Shown here: positions 7,735 to 14,690 of the stretch, one piece after another
Position numbering within the stretch: the first letter of the stretch is position 1
Layout of the letters: each line of letters begins with the position of its first letter
Assembly: GCA_947479085.1 (NCBI GenBank)
Contig: CANJYB010000004.1
Span: forward strand, 1 to 64,000
Direction: 5' to 3'
DNA: 64,000 bases
Origin: Bacteroidota bacterium
Lineage (GTDB): Bacteria > Bacteroidota > Bacteroidia > 2-12-FULL-35-15
The notes under the pieces: model-generated
The model's database searches: none
What the model saw: the letters and a program-made list of their open reading frames with translations, nothing else
What the model was told of the DNA's origin: nothing
Made by a program: the position numbers and the translations under genes

Positions 7735-8718
7735 ATGAAAACATTAGTAGCAAATTTTTCAAAACAATTAACAGAAGCAATAGCCATTGGCAGCAATGCA
7801 AAGCTAACTCCGGCTTCCGAAAAAATATCAAATGTATTAATCTGCGGATTAGGTGGGTCGGGCATTGGTGGCAGTATAGTTAGCGAGTTGGCAGCGGGCA
7901 ATGCAAATGTGCCAATCAATATTTCTAAAGGATATTTTATCCCGGCTTATGTAAACCAAAATACATTGGTCATTATTTCCTCCTATTCAGGCAACACAGA
8001 AGAAACCCTGAACTGCATGGAACTGGCCATTGCAAAGAAAGCTAAAGTAGTAAGTATTACTTCAGGAGGAAAAGTAGCTGATATTTCGAAAGAAAAAAAC
8101 CTTGACGTAATAATGGTTCCCGGAGGTATGCCTCCCCGTTCATGCCTGGGATATTCATTAACACAATTGTTTTTTGTTCTTGGGTTTAACAAAATAATTA
8201 ATAATAATTACAAAGCCGAACTGGAAGCAGCTGTAAACTTGCTGGATACGGAAGAAAACAATATAATTGCAGAAGCAACAATCATTGCAAATAAGTTGGT
8301 TGGAAAACTTCCGGTAATATATGCCACTACTTATAACGAAGGTATTGCCATTCGTTTCCGTCAGCAGATAAATGAAAATGCAAAAATGCTTTGCTGGCAC
8401 CACATCATCCCGGAAATGAATCATAACGAACTGGTGGGCTGGACAGAAAAAAATGATAACCTTTCTGTTATTTTGTTTTTAGATAAAGACGAGTATTCAC
8501 GTAACCTTACCCGTGTGGATATTAATAAAGAAGTAATCAGAAAATATACATCACACATTACAGAGGTTTATTCCAAAGGAAATTCCGCAATAGAAAAGGC
8601 TATTTATTTTATTCACCTTGGCGACTGGGTTTCTGTTATTCTTGGCGATTTGCGTGGTGTGGACCTGATGGAAGTAAATGTCATCAACCATTTAAAATCC
8701 AAACTTTCGGAAATATAA
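7735..8718 (+). CDS. Bifunctional phosphoglucose/phosphomannose isomerase
   Basis: Interconverts glucose-6-phosphate or mannose-6-phosphate with fructose-6-phosphate in the cytosol. It is 327 aa, the usual size of the small archaeal/bacterial-type PGI/PMI family and much shorter than classical Pgi. The tandem SIS-domain signatures are visible: GLGGSGIGGS near residue 37, SSYSGNTEET near residue 82 for sugar-phosphate binding, and the catalytic-region HNEL (EMNHNELVGW) in the second SIS domain. Start ATG 7735 fits the promoter element. lipB follows after 43 bases in the same direction, so they may be cotranscribed. Confidence 0.9.
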   Translation: MKTLVANFSKQLTEAIAIGSNAKLTPASEKISNVLICGLGGSGIGGSIVSELAAGNANVPINISKGYFIPAYVNQNTLVIISSYSGNTEETLNCMELAIAKKAKVVSITSGGKVADISKEKNLDVIMVPGGMPPRSCLGYSLTQLFFVLGFNKIINNNYKAELEAAVNLLDTEENNIIAEATIIANKLVGKLPVIYATTYNEGIAIRFRQQINENAKMLCWHHIIPEMNHNELVGWTEKNDNLSVILFLDKDEYSRNLTRVDINKEVIRKYTSHITEVYSKGNSAIEKAIYFIHLGDWVSVILGDLRGVDLMEVNVINHLKSKLSEI

Positions 8719-8761
8719 TTTAACTCAGATTTATAGTATTCTTCAAATCTGAAATCTTAAA

Positions 8762-9475
8762 ATGCAACAAGTAAAGTTTATAGATTTAGGTTTAATAGAT
8801 TATAAACAAGCCTGGGAATACCAGGAAAAACTGTTTGATGAAATTGTTGCTGTTAAAATAGCAAACCGGAATACGGTTTCCAATAACCATCCGGAAACAC
8901 AGGAAGTAACCAACAATTACCTTATTTTTTGCGAACACCCTCATGTATATACCTTAGGCAAAAGCGGTGATGAACATAATCTGCTGGTAAACGAAACCGA
9001 GTTAAAAGAGAAACATGCCACCTATTATAAAATCAATCGAGGTGGAGACATAACGTATCATGGCCCCGGGCAAATAGTTGGTTATCCCATATTGGATTTA
9101 GATAATTTTTTTACTGACATTCATAAATACCTGCGATTCCTGGAAGAAATAGTTATTCTTACATTAGCCGAATATGGCATACAAGCAGGAAGAAGCAAAG
9201 GGGAAACAGGCGTTTGGCTGGACATAGATAACCCAAGCCGAATTAGGAAAATATGCGCAATGGGCGTGCGTGCCAGCCGCTGGGTTACCATGCATGGTTT
9301 TGCTTTAAACGTAAATACCGATTTAAATTATTTTCAGAACATTATTCCCTGTGGTATTTCCGACAAGGCTGTTACTTCTCTGGATAAAGAACTCGGGTAT
9401 AAAGTAGACGAGGAAGAAGTAAAGCTAAAACTTAAAAAACATTTTTCTGAGTTGTTTAATTGTCAATTAATTTAA
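8762..9475 (+). CDS. lipB: Octanoyl-[ACP]:protein N-octanoyltransferase LipB
   Basis: Transfers octanoate from acyl carrier protein to lipoyl domains, the first step of protein lipoylation; its likely clients include the E2 subunit encoded by sucB at 17.4 kb. At 237 aa it matches the family. Visible motifs are the signature RGGDITYHGPGQIVGYPI, the lysine motif KICAMGVR and the catalytic-cysteine motif PCGISDKAVTSL. The N-terminus (VKFIDLGLIDYKQAWEYQ) is typical of Bacteroidota LipB. No separate promoter is obvious in the short gap from the isomerase gene. The next gene is a MerR regulator 43 bases on. Confidence 0.95.
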   Translation: MQQVKFIDLGLIDYKQAWEYQEKLFDEIVAVKIANRNTVSNNHPETQEVTNNYLIFCEHPHVYTLGKSGDEHNLLVNETELKEKHATYYKINRGGDITYHGPGQIVGYPILDLDNFFTDIHKYLRFLEEIVILTLAEYGIQAGRSKGETGVWLDIDNPSRIRKICAMGVRASRWVTMHGFALNVNTDLNYFQNIIPCGISDKAVTSLDKELGYKVDEEEVKLKLKKHFSELFNCQLI

Positions 9476-9518
9476 ACATTAACAACAGTTCATTGTTATG
9501 AATAGAAAATAAAAGGTG

Positions 9519-10391
9519 ATGGTTGCAATATTTTCAATAAAAGATTTAGAAAAAATATCCGGTATAAAGGCGCATACCCTGCGCATCTGGGAACAGCGTT
9601 ATGGCATTATTAAGCCGGAGCGCACCGATACCAATATCAGAACCTATAACAACGAACAATTAAAGCAATTGCTCAATATTACCTTGCTTTATAACAATGG
9701 ATATAAAATTTCTAAAATAGCTGCTTACAACCATAAGGAAATACTTCAGGAAGTAAATAAAATTGTTGATACTCAAATTAACCCTTCGGAACAGATTGAT
9801 GGATTGATTATTTCGATGGTAGAAATGGATGAACAACGTTTTGAAAAAATTATTTCAACCAATATTCTGCAAAACGGATTTGGTCATACCATAGAAAAGG
9901 TAGTTTACCCCTTTTTACATAAGATAGGATTCATGTGGCAGATGGGCAGTGTTAATCCTGCTCAGGAACATTTTATATCCAATCTTATCAGGCAAAAACT
10001 GATTGTTGCAATAGATGGTCAGTTAATAAAGCCAAACGAAAGTTCCAAAAAATTCCTGTTCTTTCTTCCCGAAGCCGAACTACATGAAATTAGTTTATTA
10101 TACTTTACTTATCTTTTAAAGTCTAAGGGGCATTTGGTAACCTACCTTGGCCAGTCAGTGCCTATAATTGATGTACAGAAAGTAACAGAAATAAAATCTC
10201 CTGATTACATTTTATCCGTATTTACCCATAATATGGAAGATTTGGAAGGATATATAAAGAACCTTTCCAAACTTTTACCAAAAGGTAAACTATTAATTTC
10301 CGGTTACCAGGTTATAAGCCTAAAACCGAAAACCCCTAAGAACGTTAGTGTTTTTAAAACTCCTGAAGAGCTTATAGCTCTCCTTTCCTGA
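9519..10391 (+). CDS. MerR-family regulator with B12-binding domain (CarH/LitR-like)
   Basis: A candidate light- or cobalamin-responsive regulator, 290 aa. Residues ~4-70 are a MerR helix-turn-helix (SIKDLEKISGIKAHTLRIWE, QRYGI). Residues ~80-165 match the four-helix cap of CarH/LitR, with Trp140, Glu150 and His151 in the W-x9-EH arrangement. The C-terminal Rossmann part has LHEIS with His189 at the position of the CarH cobalt ligand, then YLGQSVP. The residue after Trp140 is Gln, where Thermus CarH has the light-induced second ligand His132. Start is ATG 9519; an in-frame GTG at 9516 is less likely. The ECF sigma factor, folE and photolyase that follow are known targets of this regulator type in other bacteria. 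Confidence 0.88.
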   Translation: MVAIFSIKDLEKISGIKAHTLRIWEQRYGIIKPERTDTNIRTYNNEQLKQLLNITLLYNNGYKISKIAAYNHKEILQEVNKIVDTQINPSEQIDGLIISMVEMDEQRFEKIISTNILQNGFGHTIEKVVYPFLHKIGFMWQMGSVNPAQEHFISNLIRQKLIVAIDGQLIKPNESSKKFLFFLPEAELHEISLLYFTYLLKSKGHLVTYLGQSVPIIDVQKVTEIKSPDYILSVFTHNMEDLEGYIKNLSKLLPKGKLLISGYQVISLKPKTPKNVSVFKTPEELIALLS

Positions 10392-10492
10392 TATCTTCAA
10401 TAGTTAAATTAAACTGTTTTCCTCTTTCTATCGTATGTTTCGTAAGAAGACATACTCCTTTTTGTTTTAGTTTAATCTTCGGATACAACTTC

Positions 10493-10528
10493 TTTTGTTT
10501 AAGGAATAGTAAAAATAGTTAAACAAAA
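10493..10528 (+). promoter_or_regulatory. Perfect dyad operator candidate upstream of the ECF sigma gene
   Basis: TTTTGTTTAA (10493-10502) and TTAAACAAAA (10519-10528) form a perfect 10-bp inverted repeat with a 16-base spacer. TACTTTTG, a TAnnTTTG-type -7 element, follows at 10531 and again at 10554. The GTTTAA-N16-TTAAAC core recurs before folE. Additional GTTTAA words lie at 10470 and 10540. The MerR regulator next door is the obvious candidate binder (inference). Confidence 0.55.
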
Positions 10529-10599
10529 TTTACTTTTGTGTTTAATCTTTTATTACTTTTGTTCCACAAAACAAAATTTCATTTTCAAAACAATATAAA

Positions 10600-11109
10600 A
10601 TGACAGCAATAGAATTTAACCAACAACTCATTAATCAGCAAACTCCTTTGAAAAACTTTGCTTATAGTTTAACCATGAATGCCGAGGAAGCAAAGGACCT
10701 GGTGCAGGATACTTATTTAAAGGCACTGATTTATAAAGATAAATTTGCGGATGCATCCAATGTAAAAGCCTGGCTGTATACCATTATGAAAAACACCTTT
10801 ATTAATAAGTACCGGAGATCTGTAAAGACACGTCAGATATTTACCCAATCGGATGATTTGACTTTTGTGAAGCCTTCAATATCAGGGAGCAGCCATATAC
10901 CGGGAGCAGAATCGGAAATAAATTTAAAGCATATTAATAGTACAATAGAAAAACTTGAACCGGAATATAAAGTTCCCTTTACCCGTTATTACGATGGTTA
11001 TAAATACAAAGAGATAGCAGAAGAGCTTGTATTGCCCATTGGGACTGTAAAGAACAGGATATTTTTAGCACGCAAACGATTGATGACAGAATTAAAGGAA
11101 AATAGTTAG
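10600..11109 (+). CDS. ECF-type RNA polymerase sigma factor (sigma-70 family)
   Basis: Directs RNA polymerase to a small regulon. It is 169 aa, normal for the class. Region 2 is visible at residues ~18-80 (AEEAKDLVQDTYLKAL, AWLYTIMKNTFINKYRR) and region 4 at ~115-165 (LEPEYKVPF, YKYKEIAEEL, GTVKNRIFLARKRL). No anti-sigma gene is adjacent, unlike the second ECF gene at 50.6 kb, so control is probably transcriptional through the neighbouring MerR/B12 regulator. A dyad and two -7-like elements lie in its 208-base upstream gap. folE starts 46 bases downstream. The arrangement MerR-sigma-folE-photolyase resembles LitR/LitS-type light regulons. Confidence 0.92.
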   Translation: MTAIEFNQQLINQQTPLKNFAYSLTMNAEEAKDLVQDTYLKALIYKDKFADASNVKAWLYTIMKNTFINKYRRSVKTRQIFTQSDDLTFVKPSISGSSHIPGAESEINLKHINSTIEKLEPEYKVPFTRYYDGYKYKEIAEELVLPIGTVKNRIFLARKRLMTELKENS

Positions 11110-11118
11110 AATTTTTAT

Positions 11119-11146
11119 GTTTAAATTATTTATATAACCATTAAAC
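11119..11146 (+). promoter_or_regulatory. Second GTTTAA-N16-TTAAAC dyad, upstream of folE
   Basis: GTTTAA at 11119-11124 and TTAAAC at 11141-11146 have the same 16-base spacing as the dyad before the sigma gene. The right half lies only 9 bases before ATG 11156, so a bound protein would cover the transcription or translation start region. Confidence 0.5.
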
Positions 11147-11155
11147 AAGAATAAA

Positions 11156-11827
11156 ATGAAAAAGGATGAAGATTTATATATAAAAATAGAAGAAGAAGGT
11201 GATAATCATATACTGACTTCTTTAGAAACACCTTTAAGAGCAGATGCTTTTAAGTTGGACGATGAGCTGAAAATTGAATTGATTGAAGAGAAGTTTCGGG
11301 ACATAATGAATATTCTGGGTTTGGATTTAACAGATGATAGCCTTTCCGGCACTCCGCATCGGGTAGCAAAAATGTATGTGAAGGAAATTTTCAGCGGATT
11401 AAATCCAGAAAATAAGCCTACAATTGCATTGTTTGAAAACAAATACATGTACAACGAAATGCTTGTAGAAAAGGATATTACCTTTTACTCAAATTGTGAG
11501 CACCACTTTGTGCCTATAATTGGCAAAGCGCATGTGGCTTATTTTTCAAACGGAAAAGTAATCGGTTTATCAAAGTTGAACAGAATTGTTCAGTACTTTG
11601 CAAAACGTCCTCAGGTGCAGGAACGCCTTACTATGCAAATTGCGAATGAAATGAAAGAAGTATTGAACACAAACGATGTGGCAGTTCTTATTGATGCGCA
11701 TCATCTTTGTGTTTCTTCGCGTGGTGTGCAGGATAGTAATAGTAGTACAGTTAGTTCGGCTTATTCAGGCAAGTTTTTAAATGAACAAACCAGGAGCGAG
11801 TTTTTGAACTATGTTAAAAACCGATAA
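11156..11827 (+). CDS. folE: GTP cyclohydrolase I FolE
   Basis: Converts GTP to 7,8-dihydroneopterin triphosphate, the first step of tetrahydrofolate synthesis. It is 223 aa. Zinc and active-site motifs are present: FYSNCEHHFVPIIGKAHVAY, GLSKLNRIVQYFAKRPQVQE and AHHLCVSSRGVQDSNSSTV. Its placement between an ECF sigma gene and a photolyase gene is informative: photolyases can use methenyl-tetrahydrofolate as antenna pigment, so this copy may support light-induced DNA repair (inference). Its stop overlaps the photolyase start by one base (TAATG), implying coupled translation. A dyad shared with the sigma gene lies just upstream. Confidence 0.95.
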   Translation: MKKDEDLYIKIEEEGDNHILTSLETPLRADAFKLDDELKIELIEEKFRDIMNILGLDLTDDSLSGTPHRVAKMYVKEIFSGLNPENKPTIALFENKYMYNEMLVEKDITFYSNCEHHFVPIIGKAHVAYFSNGKVIGLSKLNRIVQYFAKRPQVQERLTMQIANEMKEVLNTNDVAVLIDAHHLCVSSRGVQDSNSSTVSSAYSGKFLNEQTRSEFLNYVKNR

Positions 11828-13143
11828 TGAATAACAAACAGGAAATAAGTGTTTTTTGGTTTCGCAGGGATTTACGGCTTGAAGATAATGCAGGATTATA
11901 TCACGCTCTAAAAAATAATAAAGCGGTGTTGCCGTTATTTATTTTTGATACGGAAATTCTAAATCGGCTGGAAAATAAAGAGGATAAAAGAGTTGATTTT
12001 ATTCACCAGGCAATCCTCAGACTTCAAAATGAACTGATAAAATTAGGTAGTTCTCTGTTGGTAAGGCATGGTAAACCACTTGAAGTGTTTTCAGATTTGC
12101 TTAAAGAGTATAAAGTTAAAAATGTTTACGTTAACGAAGATTATGAACCATCTGCAATTGCGAGAGATAAAAACGTATCAGAGTTTCTTGAACAACATTC
12201 TGTAAGATTTTATCCCTTTAAAGACCAAGTAATATTTGCAAAGGATGAAGTAACCAAGGATGATGATTTGCCATATACCGTTTTTACACCCTATATGAAG
12301 AAATGGAAATATAAACTGAACGATTTCTATTTAAAATCTTTTACTACTAAAAAGTATTTCTCAAACTTTTTTAAAGTCTCTCCATTTCAAGTTATATCGC
12401 TAAAAGATATAGGATTTAAAGTAACAGGAATAAAACTAATTGTTCCTGAAATCAAAGAAGAAATAATTTCACAATATCATGACTTGCGAAATTTCCCTGC
12501 TATAGAAGGAACCAGTCGTTTAAGTGTTCATTTAAGATTTGGAACTGTAAGTATAAGACAACTGGCTTCAAAAGCAAAAGAACTAAACGACCAATGGTTA
12601 AATGAATTGATTTGGAGGGAATTTTACATGATGATATTATTCCATTTTCCACATGTCGTGAATGGCGCTTTTAAAAGACAATACGATGCCATACCTTGGA
12701 TAAACAATGAAGAACAGTTTGAGAAATGGTGTAATGGTAATACCGGTTATCCTATAGTCGATGCAGGAATGAGAGAACTGAATGCAACAGGATTTATGCA
12801 CAACAGAGTGAGGATGATAACAGCAAGTTTTCTAGTAAAGCATTTGTTGATAGACTGGCGGTGGGGAGAGGCTTATTTTGCAGGGAAATTATTAGACTTT
12901 GATTTATCAGCAAATAACGGTGGCTGGCAATGGGCAGCAAGTTCAGGTTGTGATGCTGCTCCATATTTTAGAATTTTTAATCCCACTGAACAAACCAAAC
13001 GATTTGATCCTGAATTTAAATATATACGTAAATGGGTTCCGGAGTTTGAAGAGTTTTCTTATCCACAACCTATAGTTGAACATAAATTTGCAAGGGAAAG
13101 AGTATTGGCAACCTATAAAAAGTCTTTAACCACAGAAAGATAA
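11827..13143 (+). CDS. Deoxyribodipyrimidine photolyase (cryptochrome/photolyase family)
   Basis: Repairs cyclobutane pyrimidine dimers using light and FAD. It is 438 aa. The N-terminal alpha/beta antenna domain opens with VFWFRRDLRLEDNAGLYHAL. The C-terminal FAD domain shows GTSRLSVHLRFGTVSIR, WREFYMMILF, GMRELNATGFMHNRVRMITA, HLLIDWRWGEAYFAGKLLDF and the block DLSANNGGWQWAASSGCDAA. These are diagnostic of class I CPD photolyases, although assignment versus a cryptochrome-like relative cannot be fixed by eye. It is translationally coupled to folE. No terminator is evident in the 76 bases before the convergent T9SS gene. Confidence 0.93.
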   Translation: MNNKQEISVFWFRRDLRLEDNAGLYHALKNNKAVLPLFIFDTEILNRLENKEDKRVDFIHQAILRLQNELIKLGSSLLVRHGKPLEVFSDLLKEYKVKNVYVNEDYEPSAIARDKNVSEFLEQHSVRFYPFKDQVIFAKDEVTKDDDLPYTVFTPYMKKWKYKLNDFYLKSFTTKKYFSNFFKVSPFQVISLKDIGFKVTGIKLIVPEIKEEIISQYHDLRNFPAIEGTSRLSVHLRFGTVSIRQLASKAKELNDQWLNELIWREFYMMILFHFPHVVNGAFKRQYDAIPWINNEEQFEKWCNGNTGYPIVDAGMRELNATGFMHNRVRMITASFLVKHLLIDWRWGEAYFAGKLLDFDLSANNGGWQWAASSGCDAAPYFRIFNPTEQTKRFDPEFKYIRKWVPEFEEFSYPQPIVEHKFARERVLATYKKSLTTER

Positions 13144-13219
13144 ATTGGAAATAATTTTTAAAGAAAATAGTTTAGTTTGTTTGTAACAAAACATTTTCTT
13201 TTACTAGACTTCTTAAGGT

Positions 13220-13867
13220 TTAATGACTAATTATAAATTTGTTTTTTAATTGTATATCCCCAAAAGTAACATTTGCAAAATAAATTCCATTCGCAAATCC
13301 TTCAGTATTAATTGTTGCAAGGTTATTATCTGTCTTAACTGTTTTTACCAGTTGACCTTTATTATCATATAAATTTATAACAACTGATTGACCATTTAAT
13401 TCTCCAAGATTAAAGTTTAAGGAATTATTAGCTTGATCAGGAAATATGCTGAAAGAGGTGTTTAGTGAACTCGCTTCATCAATTCCAACAAAACAGGTCA
13501 TTGGATAATTAAAAATGCAGCCGTTAAAATATATATTATCCTTTAAATAGATGGAATAAGGAAGTCCGGTAATAGAGGTATCGGTAGCAGGAATATTGTG
13601 AACCAATGTTGTTCCTGGTAATTGAGCAAAGTAATAATAAGCTTGATTAATATTGGCAATAGTATCACCCATATTATTCACCACCATAATGCTTGGATAA
13701 TTTACCTGCCCGGAATTTAAAAGGCTTCTAATGGTAACATTCATGGTATGTGTCACGTTGTTAATAGTTATATCAGAGACACAAAAGCTTCCGCAATTAA
13801 TCGTTTGTCCTTTGTTTATGGTTACTGATAAAAATAGTAAAGCAAATAAAACAGTAGTTTTTTTCAT
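13220..13867 (-). CDS. Secreted T9SS type A sorting-domain protein
   Basis: A 215-aa exported protein. The start chosen is ATG 13867, giving a clean signal peptide (MKKTTVLFALLFLSVTINKG). The frame stays open upstream to a GTG at 14035, but that would prepend ~56 residues overlapping the divergent ferredoxin gene. Residues ~25-125 are a beta-rich domain with two early Cys (NCGSFCVSDITI) of unknown role. Residues ~140-215 (NTSFSIFPDQANNSLNFNLG to FIISH) are a T9SS type A sorting domain. It is convergent with the photolyase gene and divergent from the ferredoxin gene. Confidence 0.85.
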   Translation of the reverse strand: MKKTTVLFALLFLSVTINKGQTINCGSFCVSDITINNVTHTMNVTIRSLLNSGQVNYPSIMVVNNMGDTIANINQAYYYFAQLPGTTLVHNIPATDTSITGLPYSIYLKDNIYFNGCIFNYPMTCFVGIDEASSLNTSFSIFPDQANNSLNFNLGELNGQSVVINLYDNKGQLVKTVKTDNNLATINTEGFANGIYFANVTFGDIQLKNKFIISH

Positions 13868-13932
13868 TGATTTATTAATAATTTTTGCCAAAGGTACACA
13901 AAGTATTAAAAATAGGTCTGAAACATAATTAG

Positions 13933-13940
13933 TATGTTTG
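13933..13940 (+). promoter_or_regulatory. -7 promoter element for the ferredoxin gene
   Basis: TATGTTTG matches TAnnTTTG and lies 14 bases before ATG 13955, predicting a very short leader. Confidence 0.45.
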
Positions 13941-13954
13941 TAAAAAACTAAAAA

Positions 13955-14278
13955 ATGGTTTACGACAAACATATATTTATTTGTACCAATCAAAGAAAGG
14001 ATGGTGCACTCAGAAAAAGCTGTGGCGAGTCTCACGGAATGGAAATAGTAGATGCTTTTAAGACAAAACTAAAGGAAAAGCAACTAAACGTTAAAGTAAG
14101 GGCTCAGAAGTCCGGGTGTCTTGATATTTGTGATTTTGGGCAAACAATTGTAGTCTATCCGGAAGGTGTATTTTATGTCGGAGTTGAGCTAAATGATGTG
14201 GATGAAATAATTAATGAACACATTGTTAATAATCGTCCTGTTAATCGATTAGTATTGGATAAAGCAAAACTAAAATGA
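13955..14278 (+). CDS. (2Fe-2S) ferredoxin, thioredoxin-like fold
   Basis: A small electron-transfer protein, 107 aa. It matches the thioredoxin-like [2Fe-2S] ferredoxin family, with four candidate ligand cysteines at positions 10, 23, 55 and 59 (IFICTNQ, RKSCGESHG, SGCLDICDFG) and the following IVVYPEGVFYVGV strand. The partner is unknown. It overlaps the next small gene by four bases (ATGA), and sucA follows, so the three may be expressed together, although sucA also has its own promoter-like element. Confidence 0.88.
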   Translation: MVYDKHIFICTNQRKDGALRKSCGESHGMEIVDAFKTKLKEKQLNVKVRAQKSGCLDICDFGQTIVVYPEGVFYVGVELNDVDEIINEHIVNNRPVNRLVLDKAKLK

Positions 14279-14628
14279 ATTTTTCCGATGTTTCCAAATA
14301 TATCAATCGGCTTGATTTAATAAAAGAAACTGCCGAACAGATCATCAAAGACTTCGATATGTTTGGGATGGAAATTAAATTTTCCGGCAATGTATATAAT
14401 GCATATCAGGAGTTATTCGAACAGATAGAGCCTCATATCAAGAAACTTATTGCTGATAATCAATCGAAGTTTATGGGAGTTTTATACAGAATAGATGTAA
14501 GTGATGTTCAAATAGAAAAAGCGGTAAACGAAAACTCTTCCGAGCCTTTTTCAAATATTGTTTCTGATTTAATCATTAAGAGAGAACTCCAAAAAGTGGT
14601 TATTCGCAATCATTATAAATCTAAATAA
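14275..14628 (+). CDS. Conserved-looking hypothetical protein in the ferredoxin-sucA cluster
   Basis: I do not recognise this 117-aa protein by name. It is soluble and predicted mostly helical (DLIKETAEQIIKDFDMFGME, YNAYQELFEQIEPHIKKLI), with no signal peptide, Cys pair or known catalytic motif. Translation is coupled to the ferredoxin by a 4-base overlap, which suggests a shared function with the iron-sulfur protein. It ends 62 bases before the sucA start. Confidence 0.7.
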   Translation: MNFSDVSKYINRLDLIKETAEQIIKDFDMFGMEIKFSGNVYNAYQELFEQIEPHIKKLIADNQSKFMGVLYRIDVSDVQIEKAVNENSSEPFSNIVSDLIIKRELQKVVIRNHYKSK

Positions 14629-14655
14629 TTGTTCCTTCATTTCCACTAAAAATCT

Positions 14656-14663
14656 TAATTTTG
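14656..14663 (+). promoter_or_regulatory. -7 promoter element that decides the sucA start
   Basis: TAATTTTG matches TAnnTTTG. The longer sucA frame would start at the TTG that forms the last bases of this box (14661), which would precede transcription start. The ATG at 14691 is therefore preferred. A TTG at 14629 is a weak -33 candidate. Confidence 0.5.
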
Positions 14664-14690
14664 CATGCTTTATTAGAGTACAAAAAAATT

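Noticed and set aside
13868-14035. GTG start extending the T9SS protein by 56 residues
   Set aside because: It would run through the divergent ferredoxin gene and bury the signal peptide.
14661-14690. TTG start extending sucA by ten residues
   Set aside because: The TTG is the end of a TAATTTTG promoter box; ATG 14691 fits both promoter and family length.
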